NCBI GenBank assembly: GCA_965240325.2
Contig: OZ251243.1
Coordinates: forward strand, 1,116,001-1,180,000
Direction of reading: 5' to 3'
Length of the DNA stretch: 64,000 nt
From: Rebecca billardiae RCC1528
Lineage: Eukaryota > Haptophyta
The notes under the pieces are model-generated. The model was not told the origin of the DNA. It did no database searches and saw only the letters and a list, made by a program, of their open reading frames with translations. Both the position numbers and the translations under genes were made by a program. Position 1 is the first letter of the stretch. Every line of letters begins with the position of its first letter. This document shows positions 24,893-32,886 of the stretch, piece after piece.

Positions 24893-24905
24893 GAGTCTTC
24901 CGGAA
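24893..24905. promoter_or_regulatory. HSE-like site upstream of the HSF gene
   Basis: GAG-tc-TTC-cg-GAA has the exact 5-bp phasing of a heat shock element, with one mismatch in the first unit. It lies about 180 bp before the HSF start codon and could support autoregulation. The core CTTCCGGAAG also occurs in coding sequence elsewhere, so chance is possible. Confidence 0.35.
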
Positions 24906-25119
24906 GCTGTGAGCTCGGTAGGGCGGTTTGCAAGCTACGTTCATGACTCAATCATGAGGGGTAAACTATCCCGTACCGGTACGACTTCAATATTGAAAGC
25001 TGGTTGGCGGTAGGATTCGCCCTCAAACGGCCACGAAAAAAGTACCCACGACGATGATGCCGAGTTGAAATCGACCTGGCAGCTACCCGCCGACGGGAGC
25101 GGCCCACGATCGCGGACTA

Positions 25120-25745
25120 ATTCTATGATTTAAAGACACAGGCACGAGGGCGCAGCTCTCCTGATTCGTCTGTCGAAGTACTGAATGGAGTTAATGGAGG
25201 ATGTCGGGACTGACCCCGACGAAACAAAACAAATTGCGAGAAAGGCGAAATCAAGCCAGTCATCAAGCCACGTTTATCTCCCGCTACATCAATTCATCAT
25301 GGCTGCCGCCCGGCCCGGCCACGCGGACGGGTTGCCAGAGGTGTGAACTGAGCTCGTGCATCCGGGCTCGTCGGCGGGGTGGTGCTTCCCATCTGACGCG
25401 GTTCGGCTGGACTCGTCGCTTCCGTCGGCGTCTGGGCGGTCCGCACCGGAGCAGCCAGCGGACCACGTGACGTCGCGCACGTGAGGTACTGAAAGGTAGT
25501 GTCAACTAGTAAAGGCGCGCTGTTTATTCTACAGCCCTCGCTCGGAACGCAAAAGAGCTAAGGACAGTATGGATCGCGCTCCAGCAGCTCGAGGCCGCGC
25601 TCAAGCCATTCGATCGCGGTGCAGGCTATGCTCTGCCACCAACGCCGACTTCGTGTCGACGATCGGGCACTACTCAGCCGACAAATCAGGATCAGGACGG
25701 CCGACCGTGCTGAGTCGTCCTACCTGTGGCGTTAAATCATAGAAT
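25120..25745. repeat. Repeat unit with 23-bp inverted ends
   Basis: The left end ATTCTATGATTTAA (25120 on) and the right end TTAAATCATAGAAT (25732-25745) are inverted; the pairing extends to a shared CACAGG with two mismatches. The right 175 bp (25571-25745) recur at 32592-32755 with about 90% identity. No target duplication is visible. Probably a non-autonomous element, of which the second locus keeps only the right part. Confidence 0.45.
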
Positions 25746-25989
25746 GAGCTTACTAAGGCCGGATACTCCCGCGAGCCGACCGACTCGCGAGTCAACTGCA
25801 GCCCGCAGTTGTCGGACACGGTGAGTACTAAGCTAGATGCAGTCGTAGACTTTACGTACTTCAAAATAATAATCAAGCTACGACAGCAGATTATTTTAAA
25901 CAGAATGACGCCGGATGCCCGGATCGGGATCGCGCGCGGCGCGAGCCCGACGCTGGCCGTCACCGCTTGCGGCAGCGGCGCTGCCGCGA

Positions 25990-26898
25990 TCAGGCGCTCA
26001 GCTCGAGCGCGTAGAGCGGCACTCCCGCCAGCGCGTACTTCTCCTCAAAGTCCGTCAGGAACGGCGGCGTCGGCTGGTACGATCTCACGGCGCGGTCTTG
26101 TCCGCCGCGCGATGAGTCTGAGCGCAATGCGGCCGGCGGGCTCGGGGCGTCGGGAGGCGGCGGGCTACGTGCGTACTGGCGCGCTGCAGCGATGGCAGTC
26201 GCCGCCACCGTCTCGGCGGGCCCAACGTCGGCGGCCGCGACCGCCTGCACCGCCAGCGCGAACTCGTCCAGGTACGTGCGCCAGTTGCTCCGCAGCTCGA
26301 GCTCGCCGCCAAGCGCAAGGAGCAGCGGAAAGCTCGCGTGGCCGTGCCACCGGCGCTGCAGGTGGGCGGGCTTGGGGTACGGGTTGGGGAAGAGGAGGTG
26401 GTGGCGGCGCACGGCGAGGCCGTGCTCGAGGCCCAGGCGCCAGAATGCCGGGAGGTCCGCGCGCACGAGCAGCGCGTTCGGCGCCACCTCCAGCACAAAG
26501 GGCGACTCGTCATCGCACGCCGCGTGCCGCGCGCCCTTTGCAAGGCGCACGATGGAGCGGTCGACGCCGAGCACGAGGCAGTCCGCGTGCCGGGCCGCAA
26601 GCGCACGCGTCGATCTACCCGTGCCACATCCCGAGTCGAGGATCACGTCACGCGGCGCGCCGTCTGCGAACCGCACTTGCAGCCACTGGTCCGCCGCCGC
26701 CCACGCGCGCGCGGTGTGCGGCGGCACCTGCGCGTGCGCCAGGTAGCGCGCCACCTCGCGCGTGTGCTTGCACGCCGCGGATGCCGTGTGAAGGTGCACC
26801 GCACACCGGTCGATCACGTACCCGGGCGGGAGGCCGGCGGCGTGGCATGCGATCGCCGAGGCGAGCAGCGCCACGGCGGCTCGTGGCGCGGACGGCAT
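25990..26898 (-). CDS. TrmB-like tRNA (guanine-N7)-methyltransferase
   Basis: 302 residues, one exon. The SAM-binding core is VILDSGCGTGRSTRALA, followed by VLGVDRSIVRLAKGA. The family's LxFPxPxxKxxHxxRR block is present as HHLLFPNPYPKPAHLQRRW. GGELELRSNWRTYLDEFAL and the C-terminal FLTDFEEKYALAGVPLYAL also match the TrmB layout (T-x-FE-x4-G). Family members methylate G46 of tRNA. The hydrophobic N-terminus (VALLASAIACHAAG) suggests a signal or organelle-targeting peptide, so action in a plastid or mitochondrion is plausible. A Ser/Pro-rich insert near residues 245-280 is unusual. Confidence 0.8.
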   Translation of the reverse strand: MPSAPRAAVALLASAIACHAAGLPPGYVIDRCAVHLHTASAACKHTREVARYLAHAQVPPHTARAWAAADQWLQVRFADGAPRDVILDSGCGTGRSTRALAARHADCLVLGVDRSIVRLAKGARHAACDDESPFVLEVAPNALLVRADLPAFWRLGLEHGLAVRRHHLLFPNPYPKPAHLQRRWHGHASFPLLLALGGELELRSNWRTYLDEFALAVQAVAAADVGPAETVAATAIAAARQYARSPPPPDAPSPPAALRSDSSRGGQDRAVRSYQPTPPFLTDFEEKYALAGVPLYALELSA

Positions 26899-27039
26899 GG
26901 CCTCGCGATCGTTGGCGCAATGGCGCTTGCTATTCCGGTGTTACAATCGGTTACAGTTTATTTGTTTTAACGTGCGTAAGGCTCACGGTGGCAGGTTGCC
27001 GCGCCATCCTTCATCGCACGCTCTCCGAAGAGAGACCTG

Positions 27040-27108
27040 GAAACTGGTTTTGAACCCATGACCTCAGACGCAGTACAATCCGCGCAGCACCGACTGAGAG
27101 AATGGGGG
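27040..27108 (-). repeat. tRNA-like sequence (possible SINE head or tRNA relic)
   Basis: On the minus strand a box A-like TCTCTCAGTCGG (27101-27090) and a box B-like GGTTCAAAACC (27056-27046) have tRNA-like spacing. The T-arm has one mismatch. The anticodon arm gives a 6-nt loop and the acceptor ends do not pair, so it is not an intact tRNA gene. Confidence 0.4.
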
Positions 27109-28637
27109 TACTGTACTACTAGTAACTACTAAAACGAGTCCGGCCTGCTTGCTTGCACTGCAGCACTGCACAGCTGCTAGGGCTGATTGCCGTGCCCGTG
27201 AACTGTGAAGGCCGTGTGGCATCTCAACTCAGTCGACTCGGTCTCGGGCAAGTTGTCGATCATTATTGGCGCGGAGTTGCAGCTGAGGCTGACTGATGGC
27301 TGAGCGACGACTCCCCCGCGGATCTGGGATCAGTGAGTGAGTGAGCGGGCTGACGACGCTGCGGTGCCCGATCCGCGTTATTCATCTATAATCGGGGAGC
27401 CGCGCTGTCGCCGTCGGGCCCGCGTCGGTCGGTGGCTGCGGCGGCGCGGCGCGGCTCAGCCTCAGGCTGCCGCCGCCGGCTACGCGGGCGCTAGCGCCGA
27501 CGTCCGCGGCGCTGACGCCGACGGACGACGCGCTGGCCTGCTCCGACGCAGCCATCCCGGTCAGACCGGCGGCCGAGCGTCTGCATCCGACAGCACTTCA
27601 CGCCGCCCCCGGCCCCGGCGGACCCGCTGTCAGGCCCTCAGCGGGCCAGGCAGTCAGCGGCGGTCGGCCTCTGACTCGTCTGTCCCGTCACCCCGCCCGG
27701 CGGTCCTGCGATCCAGTCAGTAACGCGCTGACTGACCGCGACGAGTCCGACTCGCCTCACTCAGACTCAGTCCGACCGCCGACGCCGAAGGCCCGCGAAT
27801 AAGTAGTCGACTCTGCACTAAACTGACTGACCGTGTTCAAACTGCTGACTGCCACACTGACCCTGCGGCGCGCCGGCGGGGCGCCGCCGGCACCCGGCCT
27901 GTTTTAATTCTACGAGAGCCCAACGGCGACATCAGCCAAAACGCGGTAAAATAATGGCGGCTTCGGCCGGCTGGTGGGGTGCAGCGGTAGTGCAGAGTAG
28001 TGGCGGCCCCGCGGCACGCCGTTGGCGCATCCTCGTGCTAAGACGCTGAGCTGTGGCGAGAGACGTTGCCCAGACGTGCTGCTTCGACTTGCCGAGGTGC
28101 TTAGCCTTGACACAGGGGTTCCTCGCGGCGCACGCGCGCGACCAGCCACTGCATGAACCGCAGCGGCGGGCCCGCTGCAAGCTGCAAGCACTCTGCGTTG
28201 GCTGCGTCTAGCCCGTGCCATGTGACGACCAAGGCCGGCTGATAGAAAGATAGTCTGCCATCGAAACCAGCTCTACACGCTCCGCCGCCACTACCTTGTC
28301 GGGCTTGAGATGCTTCCGTTGCGTGCGCTCGCATGCGGCCTGTTGCCTGCTTTTGAACGTGATCGCGGCAGGTCGGCTGGCCGGATTGTCAAGCCTCCTC
28401 GGCGTAGACTACGACACGATGCGTGCTACACGCACCCATGACACGCCGAAAGGCGTATGCACGCGTCTTCGCGCATCTGGCAGGCTGCAGTCTTGGCCAA
28501 ATTGATGAGAACAAGCCTGCATCAAGCGCTCGTCGCGCAGGCGCGAGCGCGCGGAGAGTTCCGGGGCGACCCATGGTGCCTTGTTGGGGGACGCAACTCC
28601 TCCTCAACGGCTGCGAGCAGCGACACCGGAGCTAGAT

Positions 28638-28670
28638 CGCTGCACTCAGCACTCCTCGCTGAGTGCAGCG
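28638..28670. other. Perfect 13-bp hairpin
   Basis: CGCTGCACTCAGC, a 7-nt loop ACTCCTC, then GCTGAGTGCAGCG. No T-run follows. It could be a structured RNA or a small palindromic repeat. Confidence 0.5.
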
Positions 28671-29083
28671 TGACCCTCGGAGTCGTGCGTCTCGGCTTCC
28701 CGCCGGAGCCTTTGCGTCCCCCAACGGGGCGTGACACCGATTCCCACTGGCGGGCACGGGTTTGTCGCCGTGACATTCGCCTGCCTGAGCTGTGTGCGTC
28801 TCTTATTCTTAGTAAACTGTAGTAAATGGAATCTGGTAGAAATAAAACAGGCCACCCGCCGCGCACGGCGCCGATAAGGCTCCCTGGCGCGCCGCGGGCC
28901 GCCCCGGCGGGCGGGCCGCCCGGCCGCCGGCGGCGACACACGCGAGGTGAGCAGCCAGGACGCGAGGCTTGGTCCATGCAGGAGTCGAGTCCGTATACCC
29001 AGCCGCCGCAAGTCAGAAAGCGCGCCGCCTTAGGAATACAGTACGACGCTCAGAGTCAGCCGGTCAGCGTCAGCCAGTCCAGG

Positions 29084-30004
29084 TCAGGCGAAGATGGGCA
29101 GCACGTGCTCAGCCCACCAGTCGGCGCTGAAGCGCAGGTGGTCGCCGCGGAAGGTGAGGCGCTCGAGCCGGCCGCTGGTGTGCAGCGTGCGCAGCCCGAT
29201 CCAGTCGCCCTTGTACCCCTCCGAGCGCTCCATCGGCACGACCTCGCCCCACGGCTGCCCCCACGGCCAGAAGCCGTGGTGCGCCGTCTGCCGCGGCACG
29301 AGCATCGTGTCGAACTGCGCCTCGACGAGCACGTACCGCTGCAGCGACAGCATGTTGGCGCGGTACGTGACGTTCTTCGCGCGCCGCTCGTTCGCCAGGT
29401 CCGGCAGGAACACGTTCTTCGCCAGGTACTCGTCGTGCGCGCCCACGTCCTTCCAGTACCCCGAGAAGGCGATGTTGGCGCCGTACTTGTCGAGCTTCCA
29501 GATCGGGCAGACGAGCTGGTAGAGCGGGTTGTCGGGGCAGGTGCCGATGCCCTCCATCGGGCCGCAGATCGAGACGAACCGGCGCACGGGCGGCTCGTTC
29601 ACGCGCTCGATGTACGCGCGCACCAGCAGGTTGCCCTGCGAGAGGCCGACCGCGTCAAAGCCGCTGGACAGCCGCGCGTCCGAGCGGACGGCGCGGACAA
29701 ACTCGTGGAGCTGGCGGTCGAGCGGCTCGAGGATGGAGGCGAGCCCATCGGCCACGTCGAGCGCCACCGCGTACTTGCCCGGGTACGCCTCGCTCACCGT
29801 CTTCGCGAGCGACTGCATGCCCGGGTTGGCGCCGGCGTCGCCCATGCCGTGCATGAAGACGACCGGGTGGTCGTCGCCGCTCAGCGCGCCGGTGAGGGCG
29901 CGCACGCGGCTGAGCGAGAGCACCGGCGCGTGAAAGGCCGTGAGGTTCGTCGGCGGCGCCGGCGCGCCGGCTGTGAGCGCGACGAGCGCGATGAGCGGCG
30001 CCAT
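29084..30004 (-). CDS. PPT1: Palmitoyl-protein thioesterase
   Basis: 306 residues from ATG 30004. I chose this start because it gives a signal peptide (APLIALVALTAGAPA) and keeps the divergent neighbour's start free. The alpha/beta-hydrolase core has PVVFMHGMGDAG, the nucleophile elbow VGLSQGNLLVRAYIER (GxSxG), the acid region QFDTMLVPRQTAHHGFWPWG and the catalytic His in FRGDHLRFS. The PPT1 signature CPIWKLDKYGANIAFSGYW is present. It removes thioester-linked fatty acids from S-acylated proteins in the lysosome or vacuole. No introns. It is paired head to head with the next gene over 80 bp. Confidence 0.92.
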   Translation of the reverse strand: MAPLIALVALTAGAPAPPTNLTAFHAPVLSLSRVRALTGALSGDDHPVVFMHGMGDAGANPGMQSLAKTVSEAYPGKYAVALDVADGLASILEPLDRQLHEFVRAVRSDARLSSGFDAVGLSQGNLLVRAYIERVNEPPVRRFVSICGPMEGIGTCPDNPLYQLVCPIWKLDKYGANIAFSGYWKDVGAHDEYLAKNVFLPDLANERRAKNVTYRANMLSLQRYVLVEAQFDTMLVPRQTAHHGFWPWGQPWGEVVPMERSEGYKGDWIGLRTLHTSGRLERLTFRGDHLRFSADWWAEHVLPIFA

Positions 30005-30084
30005 GCAGACCTGTGCCGACGGCGTGAGTGAGCCCGTCCAACCTGACCACCGCGCCGCGGGCCCGCGGCCCAAAACAAGGCCGG
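30005..30084. promoter_or_regulatory. 80-bp divergent spacer PPT1 / secreted protein
   Basis: It is the only sequence between the two opposed start codons. It must contain shared or overlapping promoter elements if both starts are correct. No TATA box is seen. Confidence 0.45.
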
Positions 30085-31386
30085 ATGACGAATCCGAGGA
30101 TGGCGGCCCCCAGGCGGCGTCGGGGCTGCAAAGGGCTCAGGCCCTTCTTGTTATTCGTGCTCGCTCTCGCCGCGCGCGCGGGCGGCGACTCGCCGCCGTG
30201 CGACGTGCGGCAGTGTATGCGCTGCCTCAAGCGCTGCTGGGACAGCGCCAGCCACGACGTCGCCGCCCTCGTGAACGAGCTGAGACAAGAGCTCGTGTAC
30301 TTCACCGGCGCGTCGTTCGACCCGCGGCTGCCGGCGGAGGACAGCAACCTGTGCGGCTCGACGGCGGAGACGACGCAGCTGCTCACGGCCGTGCGCAACA
30401 TCGCGCGCGCCCACCGCCGCTCGCTCGGCTGGGGCCGCGTCTGGGGCTTCGGCTACCACGGGCAGGACCATGGCTGGTGGGTCGCGTGGTACCTCTGCCC
30501 GCGCGGCGCGGCAGGCGCGTCGTCCATGTGCCGCAAGCCACCGCCGGACGGCGGCCACGGCGCGGTGATCGCGCGCTGCTCGGACTGGTGGGGCGTCTGC
30601 TCCTACGACGAGGACGAGCTCGAGCTCGACGCGCCGACGACGGGCGGGCTGTGCACGCGGCCGCGGCGGCAGGCTGCGCCCGAGCGCGCTGCGGCTGCGG
30701 GCGGCGGCGCGCGCGGCAGCGCGGCGCGCGCGGGCACGCGCGGCGGGCACGCGCTGCGCGCGCGGCGCCTCGACGCGTCGACGGCGGCGCCGGCCGAGCC
30801 GCGCGGCGAGGACGCCGCCGACGAGCGCCGCCGCCGCAAGCAGCTCAAGCGCATCCTCGGCCGGCGGCCATGGGAGTGCGCGGCCGAGCAGACCACGTTC
30901 CGCCGCTCGCTGAATAATTCGTATTTGCTCGACGGCGGCTGGCTGGTGTACCCGCAGCGCAAGTCGCGCGTGTCGATGGTCGCGCGGTACTCGCGCATGC
31001 AGACGCTGTCGTACACGGTGCCCGTGCCCCCCGAGAAGAAGCCGCCGCAGCAGCCACCCGGCCTGCGCCGCCGCCTCGCGCGCGCCGCGGGCGCGGCCGG
31101 CGGCTCGGGCGGCGGCGCGCACGGCACGCCCGCCGGCGCGGATGACCTCGGCCGCCCGCTGTACCGGCTGCACGAGAACGTGACGGCGTACGCGCTGGCG
31201 ACGCTGGAGAAGGACGCGTGCTTCACGGGCAGCACGTGCCGGCACAAGTGCGCGCCCGGCTGCACCTCGCGGCCCAGGGCGCTGCACAACAACCCGTGCG
31301 TCGAGCTCGCGCAGAGCGCGCTCGGGCCGGCGGGCGCGAGCGCGGCGCCGGCGGGCGCGGCCGCGCAGCCGAGCGCGCGCCGCTGA
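30085..31386 (+). CDS. Unknown secreted Cys-rich protein
   Basis: 433 residues from ATG 30085. A basic N-terminus is followed by a signal sequence (LRPFLLFVLALAARAGG). An N-terminal domain (residues about 35-190) has Cys pairs (CDVRQCMRCLKRCW, CGS, CPRG, CSDWWGVCSYDEDE) and an aromatic block WGFGYHGQDHGWWVAWYLC. A low-complexity Ala/Arg linker follows. A second conserved-looking domain (FRRSLNNSYLLDGGWLVYP, then YRLHENVTAYALATLEKDAC, then CRHKCAPGC) precedes an Ala-rich tail. N-glycosylation sequons are present (NNS, NVT). I do not recognise the family. It probably acts in the secretory pathway or outside the cell. Confidence 0.65.
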   Translation: MTNPRMAAPRRRRGCKGLRPFLLFVLALAARAGGDSPPCDVRQCMRCLKRCWDSASHDVAALVNELRQELVYFTGASFDPRLPAEDSNLCGSTAETTQLLTAVRNIARAHRRSLGWGRVWGFGYHGQDHGWWVAWYLCPRGAAGASSMCRKPPPDGGHGAVIARCSDWWGVCSYDEDELELDAPTTGGLCTRPRRQAAPERAAAAGGGARGSAARAGTRGGHALRARRLDASTAAPAEPRGEDAADERRRRKQLKRILGRRPWECAAEQTTFRRSLNNSYLLDGGWLVYPQRKSRVSMVARYSRMQTLSYTVPVPPEKKPPQQPPGLRRRLARAAGAAGGSGGGAHGTPAGADDLGRPLYRLHENVTAYALATLEKDACFTGSTCRHKCAPGCTSRPRALHNNPCVELAQSALGPAGASAAPAGAAAQPSARR

Positions 31387-31652
31387 CGGCGGGCGATGAC
31401 GCCGAGGCTGGCGCGGCGCGTGGGGCTGGCGTGGCGTGCTCAGCGTCGGGTTGGCCGGAGGCCGCGGGGTCGGTGCTGATGACGATCGCCACACAAGTGC
31501 TGAAATGAAACTCGATTTCGTCCGGTGAAGGCCCGTGGTCCGGCTTCCGCGCGGCCGCAGATTCCACTGCAACGACGAGCGGTGAGCGGTGCCACGCCCA
31601 CAACACCCCCGGGGAGCTCCCGCGCGCCGACAGTCAAGACGCCGACAGCGCC
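31387..31652. other. Short spacer
   Basis: Between two plus-strand genes; no feature recognised. Confidence 0.4.
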
Positions 31653-32105
31653 ATGAACTGGGCCGTCGCCGAGAGCGAGGCGTTTAGGCGCTGCGGCATG
31701 GTGGACGAGGACTGCGAGGCGGAAGCGGCCGAGCACGCCCGATGGCTCGCCCAGCAGCGGGAGGAGCGCGGCGAGGCGGCGCCTCACGCGGCCGTCGTGC
31801 CCCACGTCGCAGCCGGCCTGCCGCGCGCGACGCCGTCGCAGCCGCCGACGATTCGCGATCAGCTCGAGTCGGAGCACCGCACGCGGTCCGCGTTCGTCGA
31901 GGAGCGCCTCGCCGCCGAGAGAAGGCACGCCGAGTACATCGCCTCCAGCAAGGCCCCGGGCGCGGCCAAGGCGGAGGACAAGTCCACCGGCGGCCCGCGC
32001 GGCGGCAACAACGCGGCCGCGTGGGCTGAGCTGCAGCAGAACGCAAAGGTGCATGCGACGGACACGCGCGAGTTCCTGAGCCAGTGGGGTGGCGTCCTGC
32101 GCTGA
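31653..32105 (+). CDS. Small unknown hydrophilic protein
   Basis: 150 residues, one exon, ATG in a good context (GCCATGA). The N-terminal 45 residues and residues about 68-98 are charged and helical (AEHARWLAQQREERGE, IRDQLESEHRTRSAFVEER, LAAERRHAEYIASSKA), with heptad spacing that suggests a coiled coil. It ends DTREFLSQWGGVLR. Base composition and codon use match neighbouring genes, and no long plus-strand alternative exists. Not recognised. Confidence 0.5.
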   Translation: MNWAVAESEAFRRCGMVDEDCEAEAAEHARWLAQQREERGEAAPHAAVVPHVAAGLPRATPSQPPTIRDQLESEHRTRSAFVEERLAAERRHAEYIASSKAPGAAKAEDKSTGGPRGGNNAAAWAELQQNAKVHATDTREFLSQWGGVLR

Positions 32106-32886
32106 CGTGGCCGCTTGGACTGCGCTAGAGCACGTACCCAGGCCGCCGCGTAGTTAGAACGTGTCACAGTGTCACTGGCACTCCGATCGTCGGCGCGGCA
32201 TGGCGCGCTTACCGAGTTACCGACTCACTTACCGTCGAATGTGTGTGTGTGTGTGTGTATATATATAGTAGTAGCGCGCAGTGCCGCCGTCTGCGCGACA
32301 CTGCGCGCGCGCCGCACGCCCGCCAACCGCCCGCCGTGGCCCGCCGCGCGCCACCCGCACCGCTGGCGGGCTTAGCAATAAATTTAAAATTAGCATCATC
32401 AGAGGCCGACGATGGCAGCTGAGCAGAGCGGCAAGCGCGCACGCGGCCGCGCAGGGCACACGGGGACGACTACATCACCGCCGGATCACCCGCCAGGGCC
32501 CAGCGGCTGAGACGGCCGTCTGACATCCGGACCTGCACCCTCGCCCTCGCTCGGGGCACAGCAGGTCCGCCATGCGAGCCGCGCAGCGCAGGTGGATCGC
32601 GCTCCAGCAGCTCAAGGCCGCGCTCAAGCCATTCGATATCGCGGTTCAGGCTATGCTCTGCCACCAGCGCCGACTTCGTGTCGACGATCGGGCACTGCCG
32701 ACGACGAATCAGGAGACCTGCGCCGTCCTACCTGTGTCGTTAAATCATAGAATGAGTGAGTGGAGCCCGAATACACTCTAAGATGAGTCTCTATACAGCT
32801 ACTGGCTCATCATTGTCAGCGAACGAGTTCGTGGCCGATCGCCAAGCCGCGCCGCCGCCTGGGCCGCCGCCGCCCCGGCTCAGATA
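32106..32886. other. Repeat-bearing intergenic interval
   Basis: Contains a (GT)n(AT)n microsatellite at 32241-32267 and, at 32592-32757, a copy of the right part of the repeat element seen at 25571-25745. No supported gene. Confidence 0.5.
32592..32757. repeat. Second copy of the dispersed 175-bp repeat
   Basis: About 90% identical to 25571-25747. Shared words include GGATCGCGCTCCAGCAGCTC and TTAAATCATAGAATGAG. It ends at the same terminal motif. Confidence 0.7.

Larger units (their letters stand above)
24716..25989. other. Non-coding interval between HSF and the TrmB-like gene
   Basis: Contains the HSF upstream region and the repeat element at 25120-25745. Around 25808-25900 it is AT-richer. 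I see no convincing open frame. Confidence 0.4.
26899..29083. other. 2.2-kb non-coding interval
   Basis: Holds the tRNA-like sequence (27040-27108), many short ACTGACTGAC-type words (27150-27860), and a perfect hairpin at 28638-28670. Open frames here are short and uninformative. I see no supported gene. Confidence 0.4.

Noticed and set aside
27040-27108. Functional tRNA gene
   Set aside because: The anticodon loop has six bases and the acceptor ends do not pair.
27337-27723. 128-residue plus-strand open frame
   Set aside because: No domain, Arg/Ala-rich, sits in repeat-like sequence; nothing supports coding.
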